From Prevotella sp. HUN102 (lineage in GTDB: Bacteria; Bacteroidota; Bacteroidia; Bacteroidales; Bacteroidaceae), in assembly GCF_000688375.1 (NCBI RefSeq), contig NZ_JIAF01000004.1, positions 1,178,001-1,242,000 of the forward strand: DNA of 64,000 bases. Reading direction: 5' to 3'. A model generated the notes under the pieces. It saw nothing but the letters and a program-made list of their open reading frames with translations. It was not told the origin of the DNA and searched no databases. This document shows positions 49,080-58,906 of the stretch, one piece after another. Each line of letters starts with the position of its first letter. Position 1 is the stretch's first letter. A program made the position numbers and the translations under genes.

Positions 49080-50704
49080 ACAACTTATTGAAATTTTCAA
49101 CAGCTTTAGAAAAGGTTACTGAAGTATCATCTTTGCTTGTAGGTGAAGCAAAAGTTGAATTTGAGAAAAAATCACAAGCATTTCTTAAAGAACTGCAAGA
49201 TTCTCAATATATGAAGGTGCCATTGATTGGCGTATTCAGTGCGGGGAAGAGTTCGTTGTTGAACGTCTTTACTGGAAAACCCGGAATGTTGCCGGTAGAT
49301 ACTATGCCGGAAACTGCCGTGGCTTATGAACTGTATTTCAGCGAAATGGAAGTTGTGGAGTTGTTTCGCGACGGGACTAAGGTAGACTCCAAACCTTTAG
49401 CCGATATAGCTAAATTGGATACGAAGCCCGGTGATATAGCCAAAGTTTTCTGTAACAGCATTCCGGTAAAGAAACTTCAGGAAAGAGGAATCATCCTGGT
49501 TGATATGCCCGGTATCGGTTCAGGTATAGAGCGGCACGATGCAGCTATTGCAAATTATATTGACACAGGAACTGCATTTGTTTTGGTTGTTGATGTTGAA
49601 CAGGGTTCTTTGCGTGGTAATACATTGGCGTTTATGAACGAACTTATCGACTACAAGATGAACCTTGCGGTGGTAATATCAAAAACTGATAAGAAGCCTG
49701 AAACTGATGTCAATGATATTGCAGAATATATTCGCTATCAATTGACAAAGCTGGGACATCAAAATCCTTACGTTTCAACTGCCTGTGCTGTAAACGGCAA
49801 TTTAAGTGGTTTGACACAATATCTTGAAAGTCTCGATGCAAACCAAATTCTGGCTGAAAAACTTAGTGCTCAGTTTAAACAGATTGTTAAGTCTGTTACG
49901 AGTCAGCTTAAGACACGTATTGATGTGAGAACAAAGGATATTGCTGATGTTGATGAGAAACTGAAGGCAATAGAGGAGGAAATTGAAAACGTCAAGGCTG
50001 AATTGCCTACAACAAACAGCACTGCCGATACACCAGAGAAGTCTACTCAGGACATCTTGGACAACGTGCGTGCTGCGTTGGAGGCCAAGGCTACGGATAT
50101 TGCTCAAATGATAATCAACCGAGAGAGTCAAGAGAGCATCAAGGCTTTTATTATTAGTATAGTAAGAAAAGAGATTGTAATCTCCATACAGGAGGAAAGC
50201 AAGCAGTATTCTGCTGCTTTAGGGCAGGCGGTTCAGGAATCTATAAAGAACTTATCTGTTATTGAAGTTGATGGTGGTTTTATGGATGACTTTGGAGATA
50301 TGTATGGCTTTTTGTATTCTTTCTTGGGCAAGTTTTTAAATATAGGTGGAATATGGGGTAAGATTATCGGTTTTATCCTTCCTGTGCTTCCAAAAATTCT
50401 TAATTGGTTGTTTGGTAAATCTGATGATGAAATTCTTGAAGAGGTTCGTGCAAAGGTAATAGGTCAGGGTGTAAATCAGCTGATAGAAGGTTTGCATCCA
50501 ACTGTTTTCAAGATGGTTGAGGATAATCAGCAGAAAATTAGAAATAAGATTCAGGAAGAACTTGTTGCCAAGATGGAGAAAGTGAAGGAAGGTCTCCGTG
50601 AGAAGATTGCCGATGCAACCAGAACAAAGGAAGATGTTCAGAGCGAACTGAATCAATTGAATACTGCGATTTCCGAGTTGAACGCTATTGCAGAGAATCT
50701 CTGA
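49076..50704 (+). CDS. Dynamin-like GTPase 1
   Basis: The 542-residue protein has an N-terminal GTPase domain with G1 GVFSAGKSS (residues 52-60), candidate G2 threonines in DTMPET (75-80), G3 DMPG (143-146) and G4 SKTD (202-205). A helical region follows, with a hydrophobic stretch at about 405-445 (FLGKFLNIGGIWGKIIGFIL) that could dip into the membrane like a dynamin paddle, and a coiled-coil C-terminus. Bacterial dynamin-like proteins remodel or guard membranes; those in LeoA/Eleos-type loci act in phage defence or vesicle release. It is the first of five genes reading the same way, 53 bases before the next. Confidence 0.85.
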   Translation: MNNLLKFSTALEKVTEVSSLLVGEAKVEFEKKSQAFLKELQDSQYMKVPLIGVFSAGKSSLLNVFTGKPGMLPVDTMPETAVAYELYFSEMEVVELFRDGTKVDSKPLADIAKLDTKPGDIAKVFCNSIPVKKLQERGIILVDMPGIGSGIERHDAAIANYIDTGTAFVLVVDVEQGSLRGNTLAFMNELIDYKMNLAVVISKTDKKPETDVNDIAEYIRYQLTKLGHQNPYVSTACAVNGNLSGLTQYLESLDANQILAEKLSAQFKQIVKSVTSQLKTRIDVRTKDIADVDEKLKAIEEEIENVKAELPTTNSTADTPEKSTQDILDNVRAALEAKATDIAQMIINRESQESIKAFIISIVRKEIVISIQEESKQYSAALGQAVQESIKNLSVIEVDGGFMDDFGDMYGFLYSFLGKFLNIGGIWGKIIGFILPVLPKILNWLFGKSDDEILEEVRAKVIGQGVNQLIEGLHPTVFKMVEDNQQKIRNKIQEELVAKMEKVKEGLREKIADATRTKEDVQSELNQLNTAISELNAIAENL

Positions 50705-50757
50705 TGATACATTAACGTGGGAGGATATGTCAGATTGCCATATCCTCCTTAAAACTT

Positions 50758-52809
50758 TTGAATATGGCATTAGTGCGTAAGCAGAAAAAAGATGCTGGCA
50801 AGCATTCTTCAATAAATAGGATCATAAAAGTAAACCCTTATGAAAATCCGGAAACCGTAATGGGGTTAATGGCAAAAATATGTTCTGTCAGACCTTCTGC
50901 GGAGACAGATATCTTTTGGAAGATTATTAACGATGCCTATGCAAAGAAATTAAGAGGATTATCATTTAGCGAATATTTGCAAGAAAATAGATATAGCTTA
51001 TATGATAAGGATTTTCAATATGATTTGGAGAATTATTTACAGCAAATTTCTTGGACGCTGTCCGAGAGAGAGAATACTGGATACACCCAGATTGTTGTTG
51101 CTGGTGGATTCTCTTCGGGAAAATCTTCTTTCTTGAATCGTTTAACATCCAGTTCAAGTCTTTTGCCTACGGGAGTGGAGCCGGTTTCTGTTGTAAAAAC
51201 CTATTTGTATTGTTCCAAAAATAATAAATCTATAAAGGTAAAAGGCATAAATCTGAAGAATGTCTTGGTAGATTTGGATTTAGGGGTATTGCAGGCTATT
51301 CAGCACGCTAAGGAATCGAATATCTATCTTGCCTCTGTTCTTGATAAACTTTTCGTAGAAATCCCAAATAAAGAGTTGGATGGAATTGTTTTTATCGATA
51401 CTCCGGGGTATAACAATTCGGAAAAGGCTAATAAGTCTAATGGAAAAACAGATAAGGAAACTGCATTGGAAGCGATGTCGGAAGGAAATGTGCTGTTTTG
51501 GCTCATTGACTGTGAACGGGGTACAACTGTTTCCGATGATATTGAACTTATCAAGCAATTCAAAGGCAGGAAGGTTATAATCTTTAATAAGGCTGATAAA
51601 AAAGGAGAAGCTGAATCGGCAAAGATTGTAGAGTCCGCCGCAAAAACATTATACAAGGAATTTTCTAAAGAAGAAATCATAGATATAATAGCTTTCTCAA
51701 CCTTGGATAATAAAATCTATTATTCCAAGAATCGTATGCGGTTTGCTCAAATTCTTAAGAGTGCAAAATCTTTTGGAAATGGAATTAATGAGCAAAAGAG
51801 GTTGAGAGATTTGGTTGGTATGCTTTTTGATCTTGAAATACTTGAAAGCGAAAAGTATATCAGTAGTATAGAAGAAGATTATAAGAAAAAGGTAGAAGAT
51901 AAGAATATTCTTGAAAAATCTTATAGAGATTACAAAAATGCAGGGAATAAGTTATCGGATGAATTAGCAAATCATTATAAAGAATTATCTGATGTACTGG
52001 ATAGTTGTTGTGCCTCTTCTTCCAACATTCTTAGTAGATTTATAGAGTTTTATAATGGTGTTTGTAATTTTGAAGAGAATGACCATTGGGGGAGTTCCAG
52101 TATATTGGATAGGGCTATAAGTCGAGCTAATAATACTATAAAAAATTGCAGAAGAGATAATGATACGATAAAGTATTCTGTTTATAAAAAAAAATATAGG
52201 GGCGACTTGGTGCAAAGAGCTAAAGAAATGGAAAATCTTTTGGAAGAGAAGGCGAAAGAATGGTATGAAAATGCAATTGAGGAATGTGAGGAATTGTTAA
52301 AATCAAAGGAGAGTGAGGAAATGCTTATAAAAGATATGCGAGAATACAAGCGAAATCTTATGGCTGCCATTGATTTAGGAATTGCGCAGTATAATAAGAA
52401 GAATAGAGCCGCGACAGTATATGTTGCCGACACTGCTCCCTATATCTATGATTGCATTCGTAAAGATGATTATAAATCATTTCTTCGCAGCTTTGAAAAA
52501 GGGGTTGATGTAGCTCAATGCAATGCTGACGGGTATAATCCCCTGACGTATGCAGTGGAATCGGGCAATAACAATATGGTTAAATTTCTGTTGAATAATG
52601 GTGCCGATCCTGCCATAAAGGACAATAGAGGATACAATGCTTTTCATACAGCGGTGGAAAATCAGTATCGAGATATCTGTAAAATGCTTCTTGATTTTGA
52701 TGAAGACCTTATCTATACAAAAACAAGTAAAGGGGAGAGCGTAGAGGATTTGGCAACGAGGCAGACATTCTCTAAGTGGATAGAAAATGAAATTTATAAT
52801 GCTTTATAA
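50758..52809 (+). CDS. Dynamin-like GTPase 2 with C-terminal ankyrin repeats
   Basis: The 683-residue protein has a leader of about 105 residues, then G1 GGFSSGKSS (114-122), G3 DTPG (212-215) and G4 NKAD (275-278). The middle is a long charged helical region. The end (about 575-665) holds at least two ankyrin repeats (DGYNPLTYAVESGNNNMVKF, then NRGYNAFHTAVENQYRDICK), which usually bind proteins. A GTPase of this type joined to ankyrin repeats is unusual. The gene is AT-rich, even by comparison with its neighbours. The next gene starts 2 bases after its stop. Confidence 0.85.
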   Translation: MNMALVRKQKKDAGKHSSINRIIKVNPYENPETVMGLMAKICSVRPSAETDIFWKIINDAYAKKLRGLSFSEYLQENRYSLYDKDFQYDLENYLQQISWTLSERENTGYTQIVVAGGFSSGKSSFLNRLTSSSSLLPTGVEPVSVVKTYLYCSKNNKSIKVKGINLKNVLVDLDLGVLQAIQHAKESNIYLASVLDKLFVEIPNKELDGIVFIDTPGYNNSEKANKSNGKTDKETALEAMSEGNVLFWLIDCERGTTVSDDIELIKQFKGRKVIIFNKADKKGEAESAKIVESAAKTLYKEFSKEEIIDIIAFSTLDNKIYYSKNRMRFAQILKSAKSFGNGINEQKRLRDLVGMLFDLEILESEKYISSIEEDYKKKVEDKNILEKSYRDYKNAGNKLSDELANHYKELSDVLDSCCASSSNILSRFIEFYNGVCNFEENDHWGSSSILDRAISRANNTIKNCRRDNDTIKYSVYKKKYRGDLVQRAKEMENLLEEKAKEWYENAIEECEELLKSKESEEMLIKDMREYKRNLMAAIDLGIAQYNKKNRAATVYVADTAPYIYDCIRKDDYKSFLRSFEKGVDVAQCNADGYNPLTYAVESGNNNMVKFLLNNGADPAIKDNRGYNAFHTAVENQYRDICKMLLDFDEDLIYTKTSKGESVEDLATRQTFSKWIENEIYNAL

Positions 52810-52811
52810 TT

Positions 52812-55040
52812 ATGAATAAAGAACAGTTTGGTTACTTAATAAGTAATTCTGAATCAAAATTAGATTCCCTTCGAGCAGTAGGTTACGATGGCTTGAAAGG
52901 CTATGTAACACAGCTTGAAAGTACGTTTAAAGAATTTAAAGAGGGAGGAAATGAATTGTTTGATAATAACAATACCTTGCAAATTGGTATTGTCGGACAA
53001 GTGAAAGCCGGAAAGTCGTCTTTTCTCAATTCATTGTTCTTCAATGGAGAAGACGTGCTTCCAAAGGCGTCCACTCCTATGACGGCAGGGCTTACCATTA
53101 TTGAATATGCTGATTCAAATGTTTTCGTTGTGGAATACTTTAATGAAAATGATTGGGAGGTTTTTGTAAGACAGGATGAAGATTATAAGCTGATTGAACA
53201 GGAAGTAAGAAAACAGGAAAAAGGAGCACCTGAAAGTATTATAAGGAAAGAAATCGACAGTAGAACCAGTGAGAAAGTAAGGTCTGCGCACGAAATGGTT
53301 GCGGCGTGTGGTGCCAATGCCAGACAGAAGATAGGCAGCAAGGAAGAGGCTAAGTCTTTTTCTGACTTGAAAGACCTGCAAAACGTATTGGAACGGTATG
53401 TTGGAGCCAGTGGAGAATACACGTCGGTGGTGAAGAGCCTTTATATAAAGATGAATGATGCTCGGTTGAAGGGACTGCGAATCGTGGATACACCTGGAGT
53501 GAACGACCCGGTTATCTCACGAGAAAACAGAACACGTACATTCCTTCATTCCTGTCACGGTGTTTTTCTCTTGAGTGCATCTACTGATTTTATGGGAAGC
53601 GGTGATGTCGGTTTCTTAAATTCCCGCATAGGAGGCTCCGGCATTGGCAGTGTGGTTATTCTTGCCAGTAAGTTCGATTCTGTTTTGCAGGATATTGGTG
53701 CGGACAGGGAAATGAAGAATGAGCCAAAGGGCGACTTGGTTGATACCGTGGAATTGCAAACCAAAAAGTTTAAGCAGAGGCTTCGACAGTTGTCTGACAC
53801 AATAGATGAAAATCTTCGTGGCAAGATGAAGCTCGACACCACTGCCGGCATAGGATATTCTATTGCTGAGAAGCCTTCAGATAAATGGGATGATGTAGAG
53901 AAGCAAATAGTAAAGCAGATGAAGCGTTACTATCCGGATTATTTCTCTACCGAAGCCGATGTTAAGGAAACTTTCAAGGGATTGGCGAATATCTCAGATA
54001 TCAAAGATAAATATCTTGATGGAGTTTTCTTGAACAATAAAGAAACTATTATTCAGGAAAAGGTAAAGAACTTTTTTAGTAGAAACGGTGAACAGGTTGC
54101 TGATGAAATAGAAAATATTCTTCGCGAATTTAAGGAAAGACGCGAGGAGTTGAATGCTACTTCCGTAGCCGAAATCCAACAGCAGAAAGAGATACAGGGC
54201 AGGCTTTTCAAAGAGCTTGATGATGAGTTCAGACATATTTTCAAGAATTTCCAGGAAAATCTTCAGGATAATGTTAAACAGATATCTAATGATATTGAAT
54301 TTAATGAGATTAGGGACATTCCACTTGAAAAAACAACGTCAGATATCACTCATAAAGGTTGGCTTTGGGGACACAATACAAATGAATTTGATTATTATCA
54401 GATTAATTGTTTAAAGTTGGGAGCAAATTTTGAAGGTGCAGTAAAAACTTATGCTGAAAGTTGGAATCAGAAATGGGCTGAACTCTTTAATGCAACATTG
54501 AATAAAATTTCTGAACGCCTTACTAACAGTATAAGTGAATTTGAGGTCAAAATAATGAGTAGTTCTTTTAATGATTCATATTACAGAAAACTTATTGGTT
54601 ATTGTTTGGAGGATATTGGGCATAAGAGAATTCTGTCAATTGGAGAAATAAAGAAAGACTACACAAATAAAGGGTATGCTGAAGCAACCCGTTTTGTAAT
54701 CCCCTCTTCAACTTATAATGTGTCTAAAGGTCGTGTAATACCAATATTGAATTCTGCTTTGGATAATCATATAAAGTTTTTAAAAACGAGATATATAACC
54801 TTAGCTGAGTCAATTCGTATTGACATTAGGAAAGAGATTGATAAGAAATTAAAAGAAGTCGTTGAGCAAATAGAAGGTTTGAAATTAAATTTCTCAGGCA
54901 ATCTGAAGAAAGAAGGAGAGCAATATCTGAACCAACTTGAGAAAGACCTTTTGGATAAGGTTACGGTTCTCAATGATATAGATGAGATAATAAAATATTT
55001 AACGGAATTATCAGTTCTTTATAAAAACAAAGGATTATGA
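52812..55040 (+). CDS. Dynamin-like GTPase 3
   Basis: The 742-residue protein has G1 GQVKAGKSS (62-70), G3 DTPG (226-229) and G4 SKFD (286-289). Between G1 and G3 lies a long insertion of about 120 residues (VEYFNENDWEVFVRQDEDYK onward). The C-terminal half is helical and strongly charged, with coiled-coil character. It resembles dynamin-family proteins of the LeoC/YjdA kind. Its stop overlaps the start of the next gene by 4 bases (ATGA), so the products are probably made in fixed proportion. Confidence 0.85.
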   Translation: MNKEQFGYLISNSESKLDSLRAVGYDGLKGYVTQLESTFKEFKEGGNELFDNNNTLQIGIVGQVKAGKSSFLNSLFFNGEDVLPKASTPMTAGLTIIEYADSNVFVVEYFNENDWEVFVRQDEDYKLIEQEVRKQEKGAPESIIRKEIDSRTSEKVRSAHEMVAACGANARQKIGSKEEAKSFSDLKDLQNVLERYVGASGEYTSVVKSLYIKMNDARLKGLRIVDTPGVNDPVISRENRTRTFLHSCHGVFLLSASTDFMGSGDVGFLNSRIGGSGIGSVVILASKFDSVLQDIGADREMKNEPKGDLVDTVELQTKKFKQRLRQLSDTIDENLRGKMKLDTTAGIGYSIAEKPSDKWDDVEKQIVKQMKRYYPDYFSTEADVKETFKGLANISDIKDKYLDGVFLNNKETIIQEKVKNFFSRNGEQVADEIENILREFKERREELNATSVAEIQQQKEIQGRLFKELDDEFRHIFKNFQENLQDNVKQISNDIEFNEIRDIPLEKTTSDITHKGWLWGHNTNEFDYYQINCLKLGANFEGAVKTYAESWNQKWAELFNATLNKISERLTNSISEFEVKIMSSSFNDSYYRKLIGYCLEDIGHKRILSIGEIKKDYTNKGYAEATRFVIPSSTYNVSKGRVIPILNSALDNHIKFLKTRYITLAESIRIDIRKEIDKKLKEVVEQIEGLKLNFSGNLKKEGEQYLNQLEKDLLDKVTVLNDIDEIIKYLTELSVLYKNKGL

Positions 55041-55693
55041 AAGAAAGAATATTGAATGCCAATAGCGAGATAGAGGCTAAAGGCGCACGCTTGAAGCAGA
55101 AAGTTGAAACATATTTTGCAGGGATGAACTTTGGAACATCTGCAAATGCAGGCAATCATCTTGAAGATAAGCAGACTGAATCTTCGTCGGCACCGTATAT
55201 ATTGTATGGTGTTGCCGGTGTTTCCTTGTTAGGTGTAATTGCATCTTCTTTTAAGTTGGTGTTTCTGGGTATATCAGCTGCCTGCGCTTATGGTGGATTC
55301 AAATTATCAAAGAAATCATCTGGCACAAATGCCTCGGCATTTGTATCTTCATCCGACATCAATGTTGTAAGGAATTATATTACTGATAGAGTTGTAGAAA
55401 CTGTAAAAAAGATTACCAGTGATTGGCAGGAGTTTATGGAACTGAAACAGAGAGAGATAAGGTTGGCTATTGATAATCTTGAAATCTCTGACAACGAAAA
55501 AGATGAATTATACTCTAAAATTTATCTGTATGAGATTATAGACATTGCTATGTCTGAGTTCTACACAATGACTTCTTCATCAACAACGTCTTCACAGTTA
55601 CGGGAACAAACTATGCTGTACAAGAAGAATATTATCACTGCGATAGAGAATGCGGTAAATTCTCAAATACAGAAGTATTCCGCTTTAATATAG
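55037..55693 (+). CDS. Small membrane protein of the dynamin cassette
   Basis: The 218-residue protein has a helical N-terminus, two closely spaced hydrophobic segments at about residues 53-71 and 73-90 (YILYGVAGVSLLGVIASSF, then LVFLGISAACAYGGF) that form a membrane hairpin, and a helical C-terminus. No catalytic motif is seen. It overlaps GTPase 3 by 4 bases, which suggests that it is its partner or membrane anchor. I do not know the family. Confidence 0.7.
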   Translation: MKERILNANSEIEAKGARLKQKVETYFAGMNFGTSANAGNHLEDKQTESSSAPYILYGVAGVSLLGVIASSFKLVFLGISAACAYGGFKLSKKSSGTNASAFVSSSDINVVRNYITDRVVETVKKITSDWQEFMELKQREIRLAIDNLEISDNEKDELYSKIYLYEIIDIAMSEFYTMTSSSTTSSQLREQTMLYKKNIITAIENAVNSQIQKYSALI

Positions 55694-55772
55694 AAGGTTG
55701 ATATGTTATTTGAAGTTTTATGATTTGTATTAATGAGATTTTTCTGCAACCAGGAGTTTCTAATATATTGTA

Positions 55773-56324
55773 ATGAACCTGTTGGATAAAATGAATATGT
55801 TTGGAAGTAACATTAAATGCAATATCTCCGACTCTGATATTCCATCTGGCTCAGGTGGAATTAACGGAGAGGGATATACATACGGCGAGCTGCGCCATCA
55901 GCCGATAATCAATGAAGTGTTGGCACGGATTAGCAATCCGAAGATAAGACAGATGGCAGAGGAATGCAATGAGCGCAACAGGCGTGAGGGATTCGAGATG
56001 TACAAGGTAGACGGCGAATACAGCTTTGAAGGGTTGAGAGTTGGGCCGAAAGTGAAAACACCCGGCAAAGAAGAACTGTTGCGAATGATTTCCGAACGGC
56101 CCATCACGGCTGCTGCCATTCGCAATATTACCTATGATATTCTGCGCGAAGCTATTGCAAAAGAGTGTGGAGTTTCTTTGCGTGAGGCAGCAGATATAAT
56201 AGGCAATCAGTTGGACTGTGCGCCGCACGAAGACATATCGGGCTATATCTTTATGGTTCCAAACTGGGCGCACAAATGGTTTCGCCACAACGGATATGTT
56301 TCAAAGATGTTGGCATCCGTTTGA
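55773..56324 (+). CDS. HNH/EndoVII-like His-motif protein of the dynamin cassette
   Basis: The 183-residue protein ends with a compact motif: CAPHEDISGYIFMVPNWAHK and WFRHNGYVSKM, at residues 149-179. The order H-E-D, G, V-P, H (167) and H (172) followed by NG parallels the HNH/EndoVII superfamily (HH.D....LVP..H...HTGG) used in toxin nucleases, with one of the two first histidines replaced. The N-terminal half is unknown. It follows the membrane protein by 79 bases and closes the cassette before a terminator. Nuclease activity is an inference from the motif. Confidence 0.6.
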   Translation: MNLLDKMNMFGSNIKCNISDSDIPSGSGGINGEGYTYGELRHQPIINEVLARISNPKIRQMAEECNERNRREGFEMYKVDGEYSFEGLRVGPKVKTPGKEELLRMISERPITAAAIRNITYDILREAIAKECGVSLREAADIIGNQLDCAPHEDISGYIFMVPNWAHKWFRHNGYVSKMLASV

Positions 56325-56360
56325 AACAATTTTATTGCTTAATGTTGATGAGTTAGAATC

Positions 56361-56389
56361 GAGTTCGGGTTTGTCCCGAACTCTTTTTT
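56361..56389. terminator. Terminator shared by convergent genes
   Basis: GAGTTCGGG (56361-56369) pairs with CCCGAACTC (56375-56383) with six T residues following on the plus strand. It ends the dynamin cassette; the rlpA stop codon from the other strand lies in its T run. Confidence 0.85.
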
Positions 56390-57050
56390 ATTTGTCAGAA
56401 GAGTGGGCAGCTTCTTCTTCAATCGTAGAGAAAAAATCAGTCCATCGGGCTGCTGCACCTTTGTAATGTGGAGTTTCATTGAGTGTTGTTGGTTCAGCAT
56501 TCCTTTTCTTTTCTTTCTTATTGTGTGAAGCTGTCTTGATGCTTGAAACCTTGCGGGCTATTCTCTTCGGCTCTTCTATCTTGCCTAAATCCTCCCATTC
56601 CGGGATAAATTCATAGCATACGCCTGCCAAGCCGTATTCAATTTCAGCCATCTTGATGTTTGCAGGTTCGGTTGTTATAAAGGGATCAACGTAGTCTGCA
56701 CCGAGCACTTCAATTCTTATGGAACCGACACCACTGGCAATCATTCCAATCTGTTTGGCAGCGGCATACGAGAGGTCGATCAGTCGGCCTCTCACGAACG
56801 GCCCTCTGTCTGTAACGCGGACAACAACCTCTTGTCCGTTTCTCGTATTTATCACTCTTAGTTTTGTACCGAAAGGCAACGATCTGTGGGCACAAGTGAA
56901 GTCGTTTCTGTCGTAGCGTTCTCCATTGCTCATTTTTCTGCCGTGGAGACTGTTACTATAATAAGAGGCTTTACCACTCGTTTGTGCAAACGAGGTGGTA
57001 AAGCCTGTAAATGTTAGAATAACTATCAGGAGCGTTCTGATTTTTTTCAT
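56388..57050 (-). CDS. rlpA: RlpA-like double-psi beta-barrel protein
   Basis: The 220-residue protein has a signal peptide (1-22, ending SFA) and an RlpA double-psi beta-barrel (about 27-116) with ASYYSNSLHGRKMSNGERYD and VTDRGPFVRGRLIDLS. The C-terminal part is basic and of low complexity. RlpA proteins act on peptidoglycan without stem peptides or support septal wall remodelling. No SPOR domain is present. It lies alone between the dynamin terminator and gdhA. Confidence 0.88.
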   Translation of the reverse strand: MKKIRTLLIVILTFTGFTTSFAQTSGKASYYSNSLHGRKMSNGERYDRNDFTCAHRSLPFGTKLRVINTRNGQEVVVRVTDRGPFVRGRLIDLSYAAAKQIGMIASGVGSIRIEVLGADYVDPFITTEPANIKMAEIEYGLAGVCYEFIPEWEDLGKIEEPKRIARKVSSIKTASHNKKEKKRNAEPTTLNETPHYKGAAARWTDFFSTIEEEAAHSSDK

Positions 57051-57127
57051 AAAGTTATTTTTATCAGTCTTCCCCCTTTGTTATTTTAAATCTCGCCCAC
57101 AATGGAGTGGGCGAGAGGAGAAAACTT

Positions 57128-58471
57128 TTAGATTACGCCTTGTTCGAGCATAGCCTGTGCAACCTTCATAAAGCCTGCGATGTTTGCACCCTTTACGTAG
57201 TCTACAGAACCGTCTGGCTGTGTACCGAACTTAACACACTGCTCGTGGATGCTTTCCATAATCCAGTGGAGCTTGCTGTTTACTTCGTCGGCTGACCAGC
57301 TCAAGTGAGCGGCGTTCTGTGTCATTTCAAGACCAGAAGTAGCAACACCACCAGCGTTTACAGCCTTACCCGGAGCGAAGAGCATACCGTTGTTCTGGAA
57401 GAAGTGGATAGCACCCGGCTGGCAACCCATATTTGAAACTTCGCAGCAGCACCAGCAGCCGTTAGCCTTCAATTCCTTAGCATCTTCTTCGCTAAGTTCG
57501 TTCTGGAATGCGCAAGGAAGAGCGATGTCGCAAGGAACGCTCCAAGCCTTCTTGCCTGCTGTGAACTTAGCCTTACCCGGGAACTTGTCTGCCATGTCCT
57601 GAACCTTGTTACGGTTAGAAGCACGCATATCAAGCATATAGTCGATCATCTCTGTTGTGATGCCTTCAGGGATTTCGCAAACGCCGTCAGGACCAGAAAT
57701 AGCAACAACCTTACCACCGAGTTCTACGGTCTTCTTTGCAGCACCCCAAGCTACGTTACCGAAACCAGAGAGGGCAACCTTCTTGTCCTTGATGTCCTTG
57801 CCTGCCTTCTTGAGGAGGTGTTCTGTGAAGTAGAGCGCACCGTAACCAGTAGCTTCAGGACGGAAGATTGAACCACCCCAAGTCATACCCTTACCTGTGA
57901 GTACACCTGTGTGATACTGGCGTGTGAGCTTCTGGTACATACCGTTCATATAACCGATTTCGCGACCACCAACACCAACGTCGCCTGCCGGAATATCCTG
58001 ATCAGGGCCGATGTTGTGTCTCAATTCGAGCATAAATGCCTGGCAGAAACGCATAATTTCAGCGTCAGACTTGCCAACTGGGTCGAAATCAGAACCACCC
58101 TTACCACCACCCATAGGGAGTGTTGTCAATGCGTTCTTGAATGTCTGTTCGAAACCGAGGAACTTCAGCATTGAAGGTGTAACAGCCTTGTGGAAGCGGA
58201 GACCACCCTTGTATGGGCCAATCGCGCTGTTGAACTGAACGCGGTAACCGAGGTTTGTCTGTACCTTACCGTTGTCGTCAATCCAAGTTACACGGAATGT
58301 GAAGATACGTTCTGGTTCTACCATTCTTTCGATAATCTGAGCTTTCTCGAACTCAGGGTGCTGGTTGTAAACCTCTTCGATAGATTCAAGCACTTCCTGC
58401 ACTGCCTGCAAGTACTCAGACTCTCCTGGATGCTTCTGCTCCAGTGTTTGCATAATTTTTTTGACTTCCAT
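57128..58471 (-). CDS. gdhA: NADP-specific glutamate dehydrogenase
   Basis: The 447-residue enzyme interconverts 2-oxoglutarate plus ammonia and glutamate, a main route of nitrogen assimilation in Bacteroidales. The catalytic region (LPMGGGKGGSDFDPVGKSDA) and the Rossmann motif (VALSGFGNVAWGAAKKTVEL) are intact. It is full length for the hexameric NADP form. It has its own promoter at 58525-58556 and a small hairpin (GTATCA/TGATAC) in its leader. Confidence 0.98.
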   Translation of the reverse strand: MEVKKIMQTLEQKHPGESEYLQAVQEVLESIEEVYNQHPEFEKAQIIERMVEPERIFTFRVTWIDDNGKVQTNLGYRVQFNSAIGPYKGGLRFHKAVTPSMLKFLGFEQTFKNALTTLPMGGGKGGSDFDPVGKSDAEIMRFCQAFMLELRHNIGPDQDIPAGDVGVGGREIGYMNGMYQKLTRQYHTGVLTGKGMTWGGSIFRPEATGYGALYFTEHLLKKAGKDIKDKKVALSGFGNVAWGAAKKTVELGGKVVAISGPDGVCEIPEGITTEMIDYMLDMRASNRNKVQDMADKFPGKAKFTAGKKAWSVPCDIALPCAFQNELSEEDAKELKANGCWCCCEVSNMGCQPGAIHFFQNNGMLFAPGKAVNAGGVATSGLEMTQNAAHLSWSADEVNSKLHWIMESIHEQCVKFGTQPDGSVDYVKGANIAGFMKVAQAMLEQGVI

Positions 58472-58524
58472 AGTAATTATGAATTAAATGTTTATGTTAG
58501 TATCAGTTTTTCAAATTGATACTG

Positions 58525-58556
58525 CAAATATATCCATTATAAATCAAACTTCCAAA
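58525..58556 (-). promoter_or_regulatory. Promoter of gdhA
   Basis: On the minus strand TTTG (58556-58553), a 20-base spacer and TATATTTG (58532-58525) match the consensus. The leader to the ATG is 53 bases and contains a 6-bp hairpin. Confidence 0.75.
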
Positions 58557-58906
58557 GAAAATCAAGTCTTTTTTCTATAAAAATGCTTACACTTTGTAAC
58601 TGCTGTTGCTTACTTTTTGGCATTGTTGCTTGCAAAAGAATAAAAAAAAACTGAATTTTGCAACTAAAAGGGATGCAGTCAAGTAATTATTTGGTATTTT
58701 TGTCGAAAATTAAGTTTTAAAAATGGCGTGTAAAAATCCCCAAAATTACGCAAATTCTGTCTTGAGGATGTATGTTTTGTCTGTTTGATGATGTGGCGAT
58801 TTTGCAGTATTCACACTATTTCTATCTTTATATTATTGTATCTGAATGGAAATGTTAAAATTGATAATAATAATTTACAATATCATTTTCATATTTCCCA
58901 TATTTG

